Origin: an uncultured Candidatus Saccharibacteria bacterium
Lineage (GTDB): Bacteria > Patescibacteriota > Saccharimonadia > Saccharimonadales > Saccharimonadaceae
Reading direction: 5' to 3'
Assembly (NCBI GenBank): GCA_938033875.1
Contig: CALHKG010000014.1
Span: 124,001 to 188,000 of the forward strand
Length of the DNA stretch: 64,000 bases
The notes beneath the pieces are model-generated. The model had not been told where the DNA came from and searched no databases. It saw only the letters and a program-made list of their open reading frames with translations. Shown in pieces: positions 23,444 through 31,297 of the stretch. Position 1 is the first letter of the stretch; each line of letters starts with the position of its first letter. The position numbers and the translations under genes were made by a program.

Positions 23444-24473
23444 TATGACCTCCAGCGAGCGCCAGCATCACGCCAATAAACGCCATCACACAGCCAATGA
23501 CCCAGAAGCGCATCGTCACTTTAGTTTCTGGCCAACCAATCGCCTCCAAGTGATGATGAATCGGCGCAGATAAGAAAATCTTTCTCTTAAACAGCTTCTT
23601 ACTGACGATTTGAGTCAAGCTCGATCCCGCCTCAATTACAAATAGCAAGCCAATCACAGGAAGTAGGAGCAAAGAGTCGGTCAGCATTGCCACAACACCC
23701 AAACACGCGCCATAAGCAAAGCTTCCAACATCACCCATGAAGAATCGAGCTGGGTAAATATTGAACCACAAATAACTCAAAAGCACACCAACAACCGTAA
23801 AGCAGAATCCAGCCAATATGACATGTTGTTGCAATAAGGCAATCACACCAAACGCCCCAAAGCTAATACTGAGCAGCCCGCCTGCCAGCCCGTCCATTCC
23901 GTCAGAAATATTAACAGCGTTACCAGTAGCCACCACCGCAAATGCAAACAACGGAACTATCAACCAACCAATATTCACCTCGCCCACAAACGGCACATGG
24001 AAACTTGCCACGCCCAGTTTGGCAAAGAAAAACCAACCAAGCACTACGCCAATCAACGTGATCAGCGCAAACTTCACTGGACTACGAAGCCCAGCCGCGC
24101 CGCCACCAAGACCACGCAGATTGATAATATCGTCAATTAGCCCGACAATTCCGCCACCAACCAACGCCGCCAGAGGAAGCCAGGTCTGCGCTCGGTCTAA
24201 ATTGAAGAAAATCGTCACCACAAAGATTGAAATTACACCAATCACTCCAGCCATCGTCGGGATGTTTCGCCGCAATTTTGCCGCTTGGAATTTGGCAAAA
24301 ACCTTTAGCTTTTTCCCATCAGTGCTTTCCGACCTTTGGCGCTTCCAGAAGCGATATCGATAAGCGAAAAACGTATAAATTGGCGTTAAAAACATCGCTA
24401 GTAAAAACGCGCCGACGCTCAGTAAAAATACGTGCGTCAATTCGTTGGTCATTGTTTGTAAAGCTATTCCCAT
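23436..24473 (-). CDS. mraY: Phospho-MurNAc-pentapeptide transferase MraY
   Basis: A 345-aa polytopic enzyme that makes lipid I from UDP-MurNAc-pentapeptide and undecaprenyl phosphate. Visible motifs are GLIDDIINLRG (aspartates), NAVNISDGMDGLAGG, MGDVGSFAYGA and FLSAPIHHHLE, all diagnostic for MraY. An AAAGGAAT ribosome site within the end of ftsI favours the ATG at 24473; a second ATG at 24452 is possible. It is coupled to ftsI upstream (2-bp gap) and ftsW downstream (8-bp overlap). Confidence 0.95.
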   Translation of the reverse strand: MGIALQTMTNELTHVFLLSVGAFLLAMFLTPIYTFFAYRYRFWKRQRSESTDGKKLKVFAKFQAAKLRRNIPTMAGVIGVISIFVVTIFFNLDRAQTWLPLAALVGGGIVGLIDDIINLRGLGGGAAGLRSPVKFALITLIGVVLGWFFFAKLGVASFHVPFVGEVNIGWLIVPLFAFAVVATGNAVNISDGMDGLAGGLLSISFGAFGVIALLQQHVILAGFCFTVVGVLLSYLWFNIYPARFFMGDVGSFAYGACLGVVAMLTDSLLLLPVIGLLFVIEAGSSLTQIVSKKLFKRKIFLSAPIHHHLEAIGWPETKVTMRFWVIGCVMAFIGVMLALAGGHIA

Positions 24474-24475
24474 AT

Positions 24476-26221
24476 TTATTCCTTTGGTGCTATTTTCATA
24501 TAATCAATCATCCAGTTGGATATATCCGTAAAAATTGGCCCAGCATGGAGATCTCCCTGTAGGTTAATCCCTTTTCCCGGAGCCGCTACACGTACCATTA
24601 TGACATATTCGGCGCCATTTTTTCCACCGCCATAACCAATATATGTAGCAATCGTTTCTTTTTGAGTGTAAGCGCCATTAACCACCGTTTCAGCAGTACC
24701 GGTTTTTCCACCAATTTCATAGCCAGATTTGTCGCTCTTTGACAGGAATGAAGATCGGCGCGCCGTCGTTAGCATCGTTCGCATCTGCGATGACGTACCG
24801 CCGCTTACGGTTTGGCGAATGACTTTATTTTCCGACGATTTCAAATTGCCAGATTCGTCAATTGCACCAACGAGAATGGTTGGTTTGTAATATTGACCGC
24901 CGTTAACCAGCGATGAAAATCCAGCCGCGACTTGAACCATAGTCAAGTTCATACTTTGCCCGTAAGTCATAGCCGAATAACGAACCTCGTTTCCTTCAGC
25001 GCTATCTGGCGGATAAATATAGCCCGAAGCCTCGCCCAGCTCAATTCCAGTTTTAGCGCCAAAACCAAATTTATCGTGATAATATTCATACAAAATCTGG
25101 CGAGCCGGCAAATTAATCTGCGAACCATTTCCTAATTTTCGAATCGCGGTAATCGTGCCGACGTTGAGTGAATTGTTAAACGCACCTTGAATCGTCATCG
25201 TGCCGCCCAAACCTCTCAAGACATTACACATCGTGCGGTCAGCGACTTTAATACAATCGGTATTATTATATGTGCTGGACGGCGTAATAACACCCTTGTC
25301 AATTGCCGTAGCGAAACTAAAGGACTTGATAATCGATCCCGGCTCAAATGGCACCATCGACGCGCTGTCCACAAACACCGACCCGTTTTTCTGCTTGGCA
25401 AAATCCGCTGGATTATAAGTCGGATAATTCGCCATTGCCAAAACTTGACCGTTTTTCGGATTCATAACAATCACACTTCCCTCGGTGGCGCCAGCCGCTT
25501 CAATTCCCTTTTTCAGCGCCAATTCAGTCTGATTCTGAATATTCCTATCCACCGTCAGCGCCAAATTGTCACCAGATTTTGCCTCGATTCGCATATTATT
25601 TTTCCCGACAGTCAAAGGTATATTCCTCACGTCAGTTACAGATTGCAATAGTCCGTCCCGACCCTTAAGCTGCTTATTCAAAGAGCCTTCGACGCCATAT
25701 TGACCCTCACCAGCCGCATTCACAAATCCAAGCACGTGCGCGCCCAGTTCGCCCTCAGGATAATTTCGAATAGAACTTTGCTGATACAACACGCCCGCAA
25801 AGTTTTTCTTTTTCAATTTTTCCGCTTGAGTCCTGGTGATATTTTTCGCCAAAACTTCATAACGCGACTTTTTATTATTAAGTCTTTCAGATACATTTTC
25901 TGTCATTTCGCCACCAGCAATTTCCCTCAGACTATCAACAAGCTGATTCCGCTCTTTATCGTCAATCGACTGCGGGTCCGCAATCACCGTATAGACAGCC
26001 TGATTAAGCACCACAGGAACTGGCGTTTTTCCGTCCATCATGTAAATTTTCCCGCGCTCCGCAGGAATGATAAATTGACGCTGCTGATTCGCCCGCGCCA
26101 ACTCCGTATATTTACCATATTGCAAAATCTGTAATTGAAATAATCGCAACACAAAAGCCGCCATCACTACTAGTAAAGCGATGGCCAACCAACCAGTTCT
26201 TGAACGAATAAGCCGCTGCAT
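24476..26221 (-). CDS. ftsI: Division transpeptidase FtsI (class B PBP)
   Basis: A 581-aa class B penicillin-binding protein with an N-terminal membrane helix (about residues 11-30), a dimerisation region and the transpeptidase domain. Active-site motifs are SIIK in PFEPGSIIKSFSF, SLN in FNNSLNVGTI and KTG in EIGGKTGTAE. It crosslinks septal peptidoglycan with FtsW. There is no PASTA domain at the C-terminus. An extended -10 TGATATAAT (26234-26242) lies 12 nt before the ATG, so the cluster has an internal promoter here. Confidence 0.94.
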   Translation of the reverse strand: MQRLIRSRTGWLAIALLVVMAAFVLRLFQLQILQYGKYTELARANQQRQFIIPAERGKIYMMDGKTPVPVVLNQAVYTVIADPQSIDDKERNQLVDSLREIAGGEMTENVSERLNNKKSRYEVLAKNITRTQAEKLKKKNFAGVLYQQSSIRNYPEGELGAHVLGFVNAAGEGQYGVEGSLNKQLKGRDGLLQSVTDVRNIPLTVGKNNMRIEAKSGDNLALTVDRNIQNQTELALKKGIEAAGATEGSVIVMNPKNGQVLAMANYPTYNPADFAKQKNGSVFVDSASMVPFEPGSIIKSFSFATAIDKGVITPSSTYNNTDCIKVADRTMCNVLRGLGGTMTIQGAFNNSLNVGTITAIRKLGNGSQINLPARQILYEYYHDKFGFGAKTGIELGEASGYIYPPDSAEGNEVRYSAMTYGQSMNLTMVQVAAGFSSLVNGGQYYKPTILVGAIDESGNLKSSENKVIRQTVSGGTSSQMRTMLTTARRSSFLSKSDKSGYEIGGKTGTAETVVNGAYTQKETIATYIGYGGGKNGAEYVIMVRVAAPGKGINLQGDLHAGPIFTDISNWMIDYMKIAPKE

Positions 26222-26242
26222 ATTGCTTATTTTATTATATCA

Positions 26243-26584
26243 CTATTGAGCGTAATGCGTTTCAGTCGTCGTCATAGCTGAAGCGACATTGCTATTCTTC
26301 ACCTTCTCTAACGCTGTTAAGCGTGCATTCTGCACTTCCAATTCTGACTTTTTTGCGCTTAGTTCGGTGATTTTTGTATCCAGGCTCTGAGCTTCATAGC
26401 CATAAGCCGTAAGTCTGGTTGCCTGAGTAAGATAAATCAAGCCCAGTACTGTAATCATCAATGCAACCAGCACTGTATGAGCAACAGGACCAAGTTTGAC
26501 CTGAGACTGAAAACGTGTAGAATTCTGATTTCGGCGCAATTGACCGTGTGAACGTCGTGAAGTAAATGTGGTGGTGTTTGTCAT
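26243..26584 (-). CDS. ftsL: FtsL-like divisome protein
   Basis: A 113-aa bitopic protein with a basic cytoplasmic tail, one membrane helix (about residues 32-52), then a coiled coil (TKITELSAKKSELEVQNARL). This is the layout of FtsL. It lies in the position expected for ftsL, between rsmH and ftsI. The call rests on architecture and position because FtsL sequences diverge. A weak ribosome site (AGAG) precedes the ATG. Confidence 0.75.
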   Translation of the reverse strand: MTNTTTFTSRRSHGQLRRNQNSTRFQSQVKLGPVAHTVLVALMITVLGLIYLTQATRLTAYGYEAQSLDTKITELSAKKSELEVQNARLTALEKVKNSNVASAMTTTETHYAQ

Positions 26585-26625
26585 TTGTCTCTATCTTTTA
26601 TGTTTATATTTGTGTTTAGCATAAC

Positions 26626-26658
26626 AAACCAGCCCGCCCGTTAAAGACAGGCTGGTTT
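26626..26658 (+). terminator. Strong hairpin between microprotein gene and ftsL
   Basis: Nine-bp stem AAACCAGCC (26626-26634)/GGCTGGTTT (26650-26658) with T5 on the + strand and only TTTGTT on the - strand. It lies inside a - strand operon, so it may act as a partial attenuator or RNA stabiliser there. Confidence 0.5.
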
Positions 26659-26686
26659 TTCTATATATTCCGGAATACGCTTTAGT

Positions 26687-26758
26687 TTAGCCGCGGCGTA
26701 CTGAAACAGTCTCTGCCTTGTCTGTATTCTGGAATTCTACTTTGATGTGGATTGGCAT
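26687..26758 (-). CDS. 23-aa microprotein in the dcw cluster
   Basis: A tiny frame reads MPIHIKVEFQNTDKAETVSV then RRG and stop. Its ribosome site AAGGAGG lies 8 nt before the ATG and is the best Shine-Dalgarno match near these genes. It begins 22 bp after the rsmH stop and ends about 100 bp before ftsL, with a hairpin at 26626-26658 between. The strong ribosome site in a leaderless-prone genome suggests real translation. It may be a functional small protein or a leader peptide controlling the cluster. No homologue recognised. Confidence 0.6.
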   Translation of the reverse strand: MPIHIKVEFQNTDKAETVSVRRG

Positions 26759-26780
26759 ATTGTGCCTCCTTCTTTTTGTT

Positions 26781-27701
26781 TTATTTTTTCACGGCGTATC
26801 GAAACTTTGCACTTCGACTACGCGGATTGTGAACATCTTCAGTTCCAGACACCGGTTTTTTCTCTGGAACAATCAGCTCAGCTTCATAGCCAGCCGTTGC
26901 TTGTTCCGAAAAGTAACGCTTGATCAATCTGTCTTCTAGGCTATGAAAACTAATTATTCCTACTCGCCCGCCCTTATTAAGTAAGCGTGACAAAAGTGGC
27001 AATAGTTCTTCAATCAGCTTAAGTTCGCGATTGACTTCAATGCGTAGCGCCTGAAAGGTACGAGTCGCAGGATGATGTTTCATGCTACCGCGACCAACGG
27101 TTTGCTTGATCAGATCAGCCAGCTCAGTCGTTCCCTGAATTGGTCGAGCTTTTACAATTGCCTGTGCAATTCGCCTCGCCCGTCCGGGATTTTCCTCGCC
27201 GTAACGAATGATCAGCTGCGTCAAATCATCAACCGAATACGAATTGACAATATCTGCCGCTGTAATTTCCGTCCGATTGTCCATCCGCATATCTAGCGGA
27301 CCGTCAAATCTGAACGAAAAACCTCTCTCTGCTCTGTCAAGCTGCGGTGACGACACCCCCAAATCAGCCAAAATCACGTCAAACTTACGCCCCTGCTTGA
27401 CCAAATCTTGCGCTGCGCTCACAAAATCTTTGTGAATTAAAGTTACGCCTTTTTCAGCCAAATCGCCCAATGTCTTAATCGCGTTTTCGTCGCGATCGAC
27501 CAACACTGAGCTCAAGTAATTATCCGTCCTATTTAAGAATGCCCTGGCATGGCCGCCATAGCCAGCCGTCAAGTCGAGATACGACTCGCCTTCGACTGGC
27601 TGCAGCTTGCTAAGGGTTATCTCCAAAAGTACGGGAACATGCATCGGTTCGCTCGCTTGGAGTTCTTCCGACTGTGGTGGATGTTCTTTAATACTCATCA
27701 T
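26781..27701 (-). CDS. rsmH: 16S rRNA (cytosine1402-N4)-methyltransferase RsmH
   Basis: A 306-aa SAM-dependent methyltransferase (MraW). Motifs are HVPVLLEITL, YLDLTAGYGGHARAFL (SAM loop), VILADLGVSSPQLDRAERGFSF and GRVGIISFHSLEDRLIKRYF. It is second in the dcw cluster, as usual. TATAAT at 27708-27713 ends 6 nt before the first ATG, so this gene has its own leaderless promoter apart from the mraZ promoter. A second ATG follows directly; either could be used. Confidence 0.96.
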   Translation of the reverse strand: MMSIKEHPPQSEELQASEPMHVPVLLEITLSKLQPVEGESYLDLTAGYGGHARAFLNRTDNYLSSVLVDRDENAIKTLGDLAEKGVTLIHKDFVSAAQDLVKQGRKFDVILADLGVSSPQLDRAERGFSFRFDGPLDMRMDNRTEITAADIVNSYSVDDLTQLIIRYGEENPGRARRIAQAIVKARPIQGTTELADLIKQTVGRGSMKHHPATRTFQALRIEVNRELKLIEELLPLLSRLLNKGGRVGIISFHSLEDRLIKRYFSEQATAGYEAELIVPEKKPVSGTEDVHNPRSRSAKFRYAVKK

Positions 27702-27992
27702 TATTCCATTATACAGAAATAATGCTCGAGATCACCTAACTGGATATTTAATTCTGGCTTTTTTGTATTTGTGTTTTGTTTGTTTTTGTTGTCTTAGAGT
27801 GGAAATTTGTTGATTGTCAGTAACAACCATGTTTTCCAAAGAGACTTATGTGTGAGGTGGAGTTTTTTTGGGAGGTGTTTGAGGAAGGTGCGTTGCCGTT
27901 TTTAATGTGGAGCAAATTGCCACATGCCATTTTCAAATACCCAGATAGTTGATCTCGAGAGGTTTTAATTGTTAAAGTGCTTAGCTAATCTA
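27702..27992. other. mraZ-rsmH spacer with distant inverted arms
   Basis: No gene seen in 291 bp. Ten-bp arms CTCGAGATCA (27725-27734) and TGATCTCGAG (27950-27959) are perfect inverted copies, so a read-through mraZ transcript could close a ~215-nt loop just before the rsmH promoter. The loop is T-rich on +, A-rich on -. Confidence 0.45.
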
Positions 27993-28361
27993 CTATTCCG
28001 CATTCTCGGCCGCTATTAGCCGAAAATATTCCCCCGCTCGCACAGCAACGACTTCTCTGTCAATTCCAGCGTAGTCGAGCAAATGCTGCTCAATCGTCAC
28101 TCGTCCTTGTTTTTGGTCGAGCGCCGATGCGGTTTTACCTCGTCGGAATTTAACGTTCAGGTCGGCAACTCGCTCATCCAGAATACTTCCTGTTAGAGCG
28201 CTTTCCACTTCCCGATCCCAGATTTGCTGTGGATACAAGTGGAGATATTTGCCAAACCCGCGAGTTAGCACGACGCCTGATGCAAATTCTGCCCTGAGCT
28301 CAGCCGGAATCGTCAAGCGTCGCTTGTCGTCCAACTTACGCTCAAAGTAATCTGTCTGCAC
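27993..28361 (-). CDS. mraZ: Transcriptional regulator MraZ
   Basis: A 122-aa protein with two AbrB-like DNA-binding modules: DYFERKLDDKRRLTIPAELR near the N-terminus, then a second module around KQGRVTIEQHLLDYAG. MraZ represses the dcw operon by binding TGGGN repeats. It is first in this cluster and faces a matching operator (28443-28483). The length is slightly below the usual ~145 aa. Confidence 0.93.
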   Translation of the reverse strand: MQTDYFERKLDDKRRLTIPAELRAEFASGVVLTRGFGKYLHLYPQQIWDREVESALTGSILDERVADLNVKFRRGKTASALDQKQGRVTIEQHLLDYAGIDREVVAVRAGEYFRLIAAENAE

Positions 28362-28442
28362 GTCGTCCTTCCTTCGTGGTAGATTAGTTGTTTTTTGTAG
28401 TGGATGTTTGTTTTTGTTGGTGATTTTCCATCAACTTTCGTT

Positions 28443-28483
28443 CCACTGACTCCACTATACTACCCACACCTACCCACTTGCAA
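28443..28483 (-). promoter_or_regulatory. dcw promoter with MraZ-box operator
   Basis: On the - strand TTGCAA (28478-28483), 18 bp, TATAGT (28454-28459). The spacer contains TGGGT boxes with exactly 10-bp spacing (complement of CCCA at 28473-28476 and 28463-28466) and degenerate TGGA boxes just downstream. Direct TGGG repeats over the promoter match the known MraZ operator; the leader to mraZ is ~85 nt. Confidence 0.8.
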
Positions 28484-28526
28484 GCCCTTTTTTTGACTTT
28501 TTACCCATTTTTGCATCAAATAAAAA

Positions 28527-28550
28527 CTTTTCCACATTTTTGTGGAAAAG
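28527..28550 (-). terminator. Terminator after the Pif1-like gene
   Basis: Perfect 10-bp stem CTTTTCCACA (28527-28536)/TGTGGAAAAG (28541-28550), followed on the - strand by T5. It separates the helicase operon from the dcw promoter. Confidence 0.85.
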
Positions 28551-28581
28551 CCTAGTGTTGGGTTAGTATAAGCCGACGCTA

Positions 28582-29832
28582 TTAATATCTCTCAGCAGAC
28601 TCTCTACTTGCCTGCTTCAAAACCTGGTCAATCGCCAACGCGTCAGGAGAAACTTCCAGCGCCCTACGGTTAATTCCGTATAGATACAAATTGTCCAAAT
28701 CTCGCACGCGACTCAAAGCCACATAACCCATACCTTCAACAAACGCCTTTCTCAGGTCAATCTTAGCCGCATCCAGTGTCATTCCCTGACTTTTGTGAAC
28801 CGTTATAGCCCACGCCAAACGCAGCGGAACCTGAGAAATACTCGCTCGTTTACGCTCTCCGTCCCGCAATTCCCAAACATCCGGTACCATCGTCACCCGA
28901 CGACCGTCTCGAAATTCAACAACCGGATATTCCGTCAACGGCTCGAAATTAACCACCGTGCCAATACTTCCATTGGCATATAATTTTTGCGGCGAATTTT
29001 TAACCGCCATCACTAACGCGCCCAGCTTAATCACCAAATTTTCTGGTGCCAGGACCGACCTTTGCAGATTCTCTACATAAATTTTCGAGCCCGTCGTCGT
29101 TTGCTGATACGAACGCTCTTCTCCCGGCAATTCCGCCAATTTTTGAATATTGATATCATCGACATCAACGTTTACGGTGTGTAGTTCCGTAATATCACCA
29201 TCTGGCGGCTCAATTTCCGTGCGCGCCAACAACGCCTCGACGTGACGTCGCCTAACATCGCCAGTTCTTAGAGCGGTCAGAATCTCCAAAAGCCGATCAT
29301 CATTCTGACGATATTGTCGCTCCAAATATAAAACTGCCGGCCGAAGTTCTTGCCAAGCATCAGAATAAACCACAAAACCGCCGCCCTGCTCGTTCGGACG
29401 GTTCACTGGCGGCAATTGGAAAAAATCGCCACTCATCACCAGCTGAATACCACCAAACGGCTGATCATTTTCCCTGACGGTTCGTAAAACTTTATCAATC
29501 ATATCCAGCCGAAAATCGTGAAGCATTGAAATCTCGTCAATGATCAAGACGTCAGTTTTAGAAATCACATCACGCCGCGTTTTTGACAATCGTTCAAAAA
29601 AATTGTTCGGCAAATGATCACTCACGCCAATACCACTCCAGCTGTGAATCGTATTGCCACCAAGATGCGTCGCCGCCAGACCAGTTGTCGCTGTTACCGA
29701 CACCTTTTTACCCCGTTTTCGTGCCTGCGCAATAAAAGTATTCAACAGGTAAGTTTTACCCGTTCCAGCCGCACCAGTCAGCAACGCCGACCGACCGCTC
29801 AGCAGAATAGCCAGCGCTAATTCTTGATCCAT
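28582..29832 (-). CDS. Pif1-like superfamily 1B helicase
   Basis: A 416-aa ATPase with helicase motifs: I GAAGTGKTYLLNTF, Ia TATTGLAATHLGG, II DVLIIDEISML, III QLVMSGDFFQLPPV, V/VI region AWAITVHKSQGMTLD and YVALSRVRDLDNLYLYG. These are Pif1/RecD-type motifs. The frame starts at 29865 (inside the upstream gene), but ATG 29832 (MDQELALAILLSGRSALLTG) is preferred: it begins one base after the DUF4868 stop. The tight coupling suggests the two proteins work together. Role may be DNA repair, replication or defence. Confidence 0.88.
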   Translation of the reverse strand: MDQELALAILLSGRSALLTGAAGTGKTYLLNTFIAQARKRGKKVSVTATTGLAATHLGGNTIHSWSGIGVSDHLPNNFFERLSKTRRDVISKTDVLIIDEISMLHDFRLDMIDKVLRTVRENDQPFGGIQLVMSGDFFQLPPVNRPNEQGGGFVVYSDAWQELRPAVLYLERQYRQNDDRLLEILTALRTGDVRRRHVEALLARTEIEPPDGDITELHTVNVDVDDINIQKLAELPGEERSYQQTTTGSKIYVENLQRSVLAPENLVIKLGALVMAVKNSPQKLYANGSIGTVVNFEPLTEYPVVEFRDGRRVTMVPDVWELRDGERKRASISQVPLRLAWAITVHKSQGMTLDAAKIDLRKAFVEGMGYVALSRVRDLDNLYLYGINRRALEVSPDALAIDQVLKQASRESAERY

Positions 29833-29833
29833 T

Positions 29834-30811
29834 TTAGCCTCGTGGTGGTTCGCCTTCTGGTTCATCGAGCAGCTTCTTCGACTTAATTTCGTAACGCTTG
29901 CCCGTGATTTTACTCTCGATATAATCCTCGTTAATGAGATTTACAAACATATCCAAATCATTGCCGTCCATGATAATAATCGCGCCGTTGTCATCGCTCA
30001 TCAATTCCAATTGCATCTCATCAGCATAGTCCAAAACATCTTCCTGTTTAACTGCGCCGATTTCCAATTTCTGCAATTTATTAATCGTCTTTTTGCGCTC
30101 CTTCACCAACGCATTAAGATCCATTCCCTCCGGAAAACTTAGCTTATATTCCTTCTCAATTTCCGCTACTTTTTTATCAGCAATCACCTGCTTTTTATAT
30201 TCATAGCCAAACATTCGCTCAAATTTTCCAGGATTAAACGCAAAAATATCTTTACCAACAATCAAAACTTGATTATCATCCGGAACCTTAAAACCAACTT
30301 CCGCATTAAATGAACCAAACTTTCCGTCAGAAAACTCCCAAGCCAACGCACTCTTCAGTGTCTGACCTTGCTGAATCAACTTAACTGTGTAGAATATTGC
30401 GTCAGGATTATTCGGGTCAGTAAATCGCGCCACAATTCCCTTCATACGCTTGAATTCGTGTTCAGTTTCCGAAAACTCCACGATGTCATGACGCTCATGT
30501 TCAATCAAATGAATCAGCGTTTCAGCTCGCCCAACCTTCTCCAGGTCAGTCCTCAGTAAAACATTATCTTCCGATTCGCTCAATTCATAATCGCGAACGC
30601 TCAGTCCAGTACCCGCACCCAAATTGACCTGATTGATATAATCAAACAAGAACAACGGCCTAAGCTGTTGCTCAACATCGCCTTTTATTGGCATAAAATA
30701 CGGCGTGTAATTTTTGCTAAATAAGAACAGCTCTATCTGTAAATCATTCTTTTTTGCGTCATTTTGATTTGCCCACAAAAAAATATCAGTCGTTTCCCTC
30801 ACTTCTTCCAT
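29834..30811 (-). CDS. DUF4868 / KwaB-like protein
   Basis: A 325-aa soluble protein that I recognise as DUF4868-like, the family that includes KwaB of the Kiwa antiphage system. The key stretch is NQVLIVGKDIFAFNPGKFER with MFGYEYKKQV, then a coiled segment rich in Lys/Glu (about 230-260). No membrane gene resembling KwaA is adjacent; instead a Pif1-like helicase follows within one base. An extended -10 TGCTATACT (30818-30826) sits 6 nt before the ATG, so it is the promoter-proximal gene of a two-gene unit. Similarity is by eye, so the family call is moderate. Confidence 0.55.
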   Translation of the reverse strand: MEEVRETTDIFLWANQNDAKKNDLQIELFLFSKNYTPYFMPIKGDVEQQLRPLFLFDYINQVNLGAGTGLSVRDYELSESEDNVLLRTDLEKVGRAETLIHLIEHERHDIVEFSETEHEFKRMKGIVARFTDPNNPDAIFYTVKLIQQGQTLKSALAWEFSDGKFGSFNAEVGFKVPDDNQVLIVGKDIFAFNPGKFERMFGYEYKKQVIADKKVAEIEKEYKLSFPEGMDLNALVKERKKTINKLQKLEIGAVKQEDVLDYADEMQLELMSDDNGAIIIMDGNDLDMFVNLINEDYIESKITGKRYEIKSKKLLDEPEGEPPRG

Positions 30812-30850
30812 TTTTCTAGTATAGCAATTTTTACCAGATGTCGCTAGCAG

Positions 30851-31276
30851 TTATTTAGCCAATCTCTCGCCTTCACGTGCTCGATTAGCCCACTCGTCTG
30901 CTAGTTCATTCCCTTCATCGCCCTCATGACCGCGCACCCAACGCAAATCCGCCTGAGAGTTTGAATATAATTCGTACAATTCACGCACAATATCCAGATT
31001 TTTAATACCACCGTTTTTCTTTGTCCAGCCACGCTTTTCCCAGCCCGGCGCCCATTTGGTAACCACGTTAATCCAAAATTCACTATCAGAATAAATCACA
31101 CACGGCGTGCCATTAGCATCTTTTAACGCCGCAATTAAAGCTTTACCCTCCATGCGAATATTAGTGGTGTCGCCATCTTCCGACCCCAAAATATAAGGCT
31201 GAAGATCACGAATAACCGCAAACCCACCTGGACCGGGATTTGGCGAAGCAGAGCCGTCAGTATAGTAGATCATCAT
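30851..31276 (-). CDS. rnhA: Ribonuclease HI
   Basis: A 141-aa enzyme that degrades RNA in RNA:DNA hybrids. Catalytic carboxylates fit: YYTDGSASPNPGPGGFAVI (first Asp), the Glu of RMEGKALIAAL, IYSDSEFWINVV (Asp) and HEGDEGNELADEWA (last Asp). The basic handle WAPGWEKRGWTKKNGG is typical of RNase HI. TATAAT (31284-31289), inside a 24-bp palindrome, lies 7 nt upstream of the ATG, so the mRNA should be leaderless. Confidence 0.95.
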   Translation of the reverse strand: MMIYYTDGSASPNPGPGGFAVIRDLQPYILGSEDGDTTNIRMEGKALIAALKDANGTPCVIYSDSEFWINVVTKWAPGWEKRGWTKKNGGIKNLDIVRELYELYSNSQADLRWVRGHEGDEGNELADEWANRAREGERLAK

Positions 31277-31297
31277 TGGTATAATTATATACCAATG
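31274..31297. promoter_or_regulatory. Palindrome over the rnhA promoter and upstream stop
   Basis: Perfect 10-bp arms CATTGGTATA (31274-31283) and TATACCAATG (31288-31297) around ATTA. It spans the last codons of the RelA-like gene, the rnhA -10 box and the rnhA ATG. It could be an operator or an RNA hairpin masking the start codon in read-through transcripts. Confidence 0.6.
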
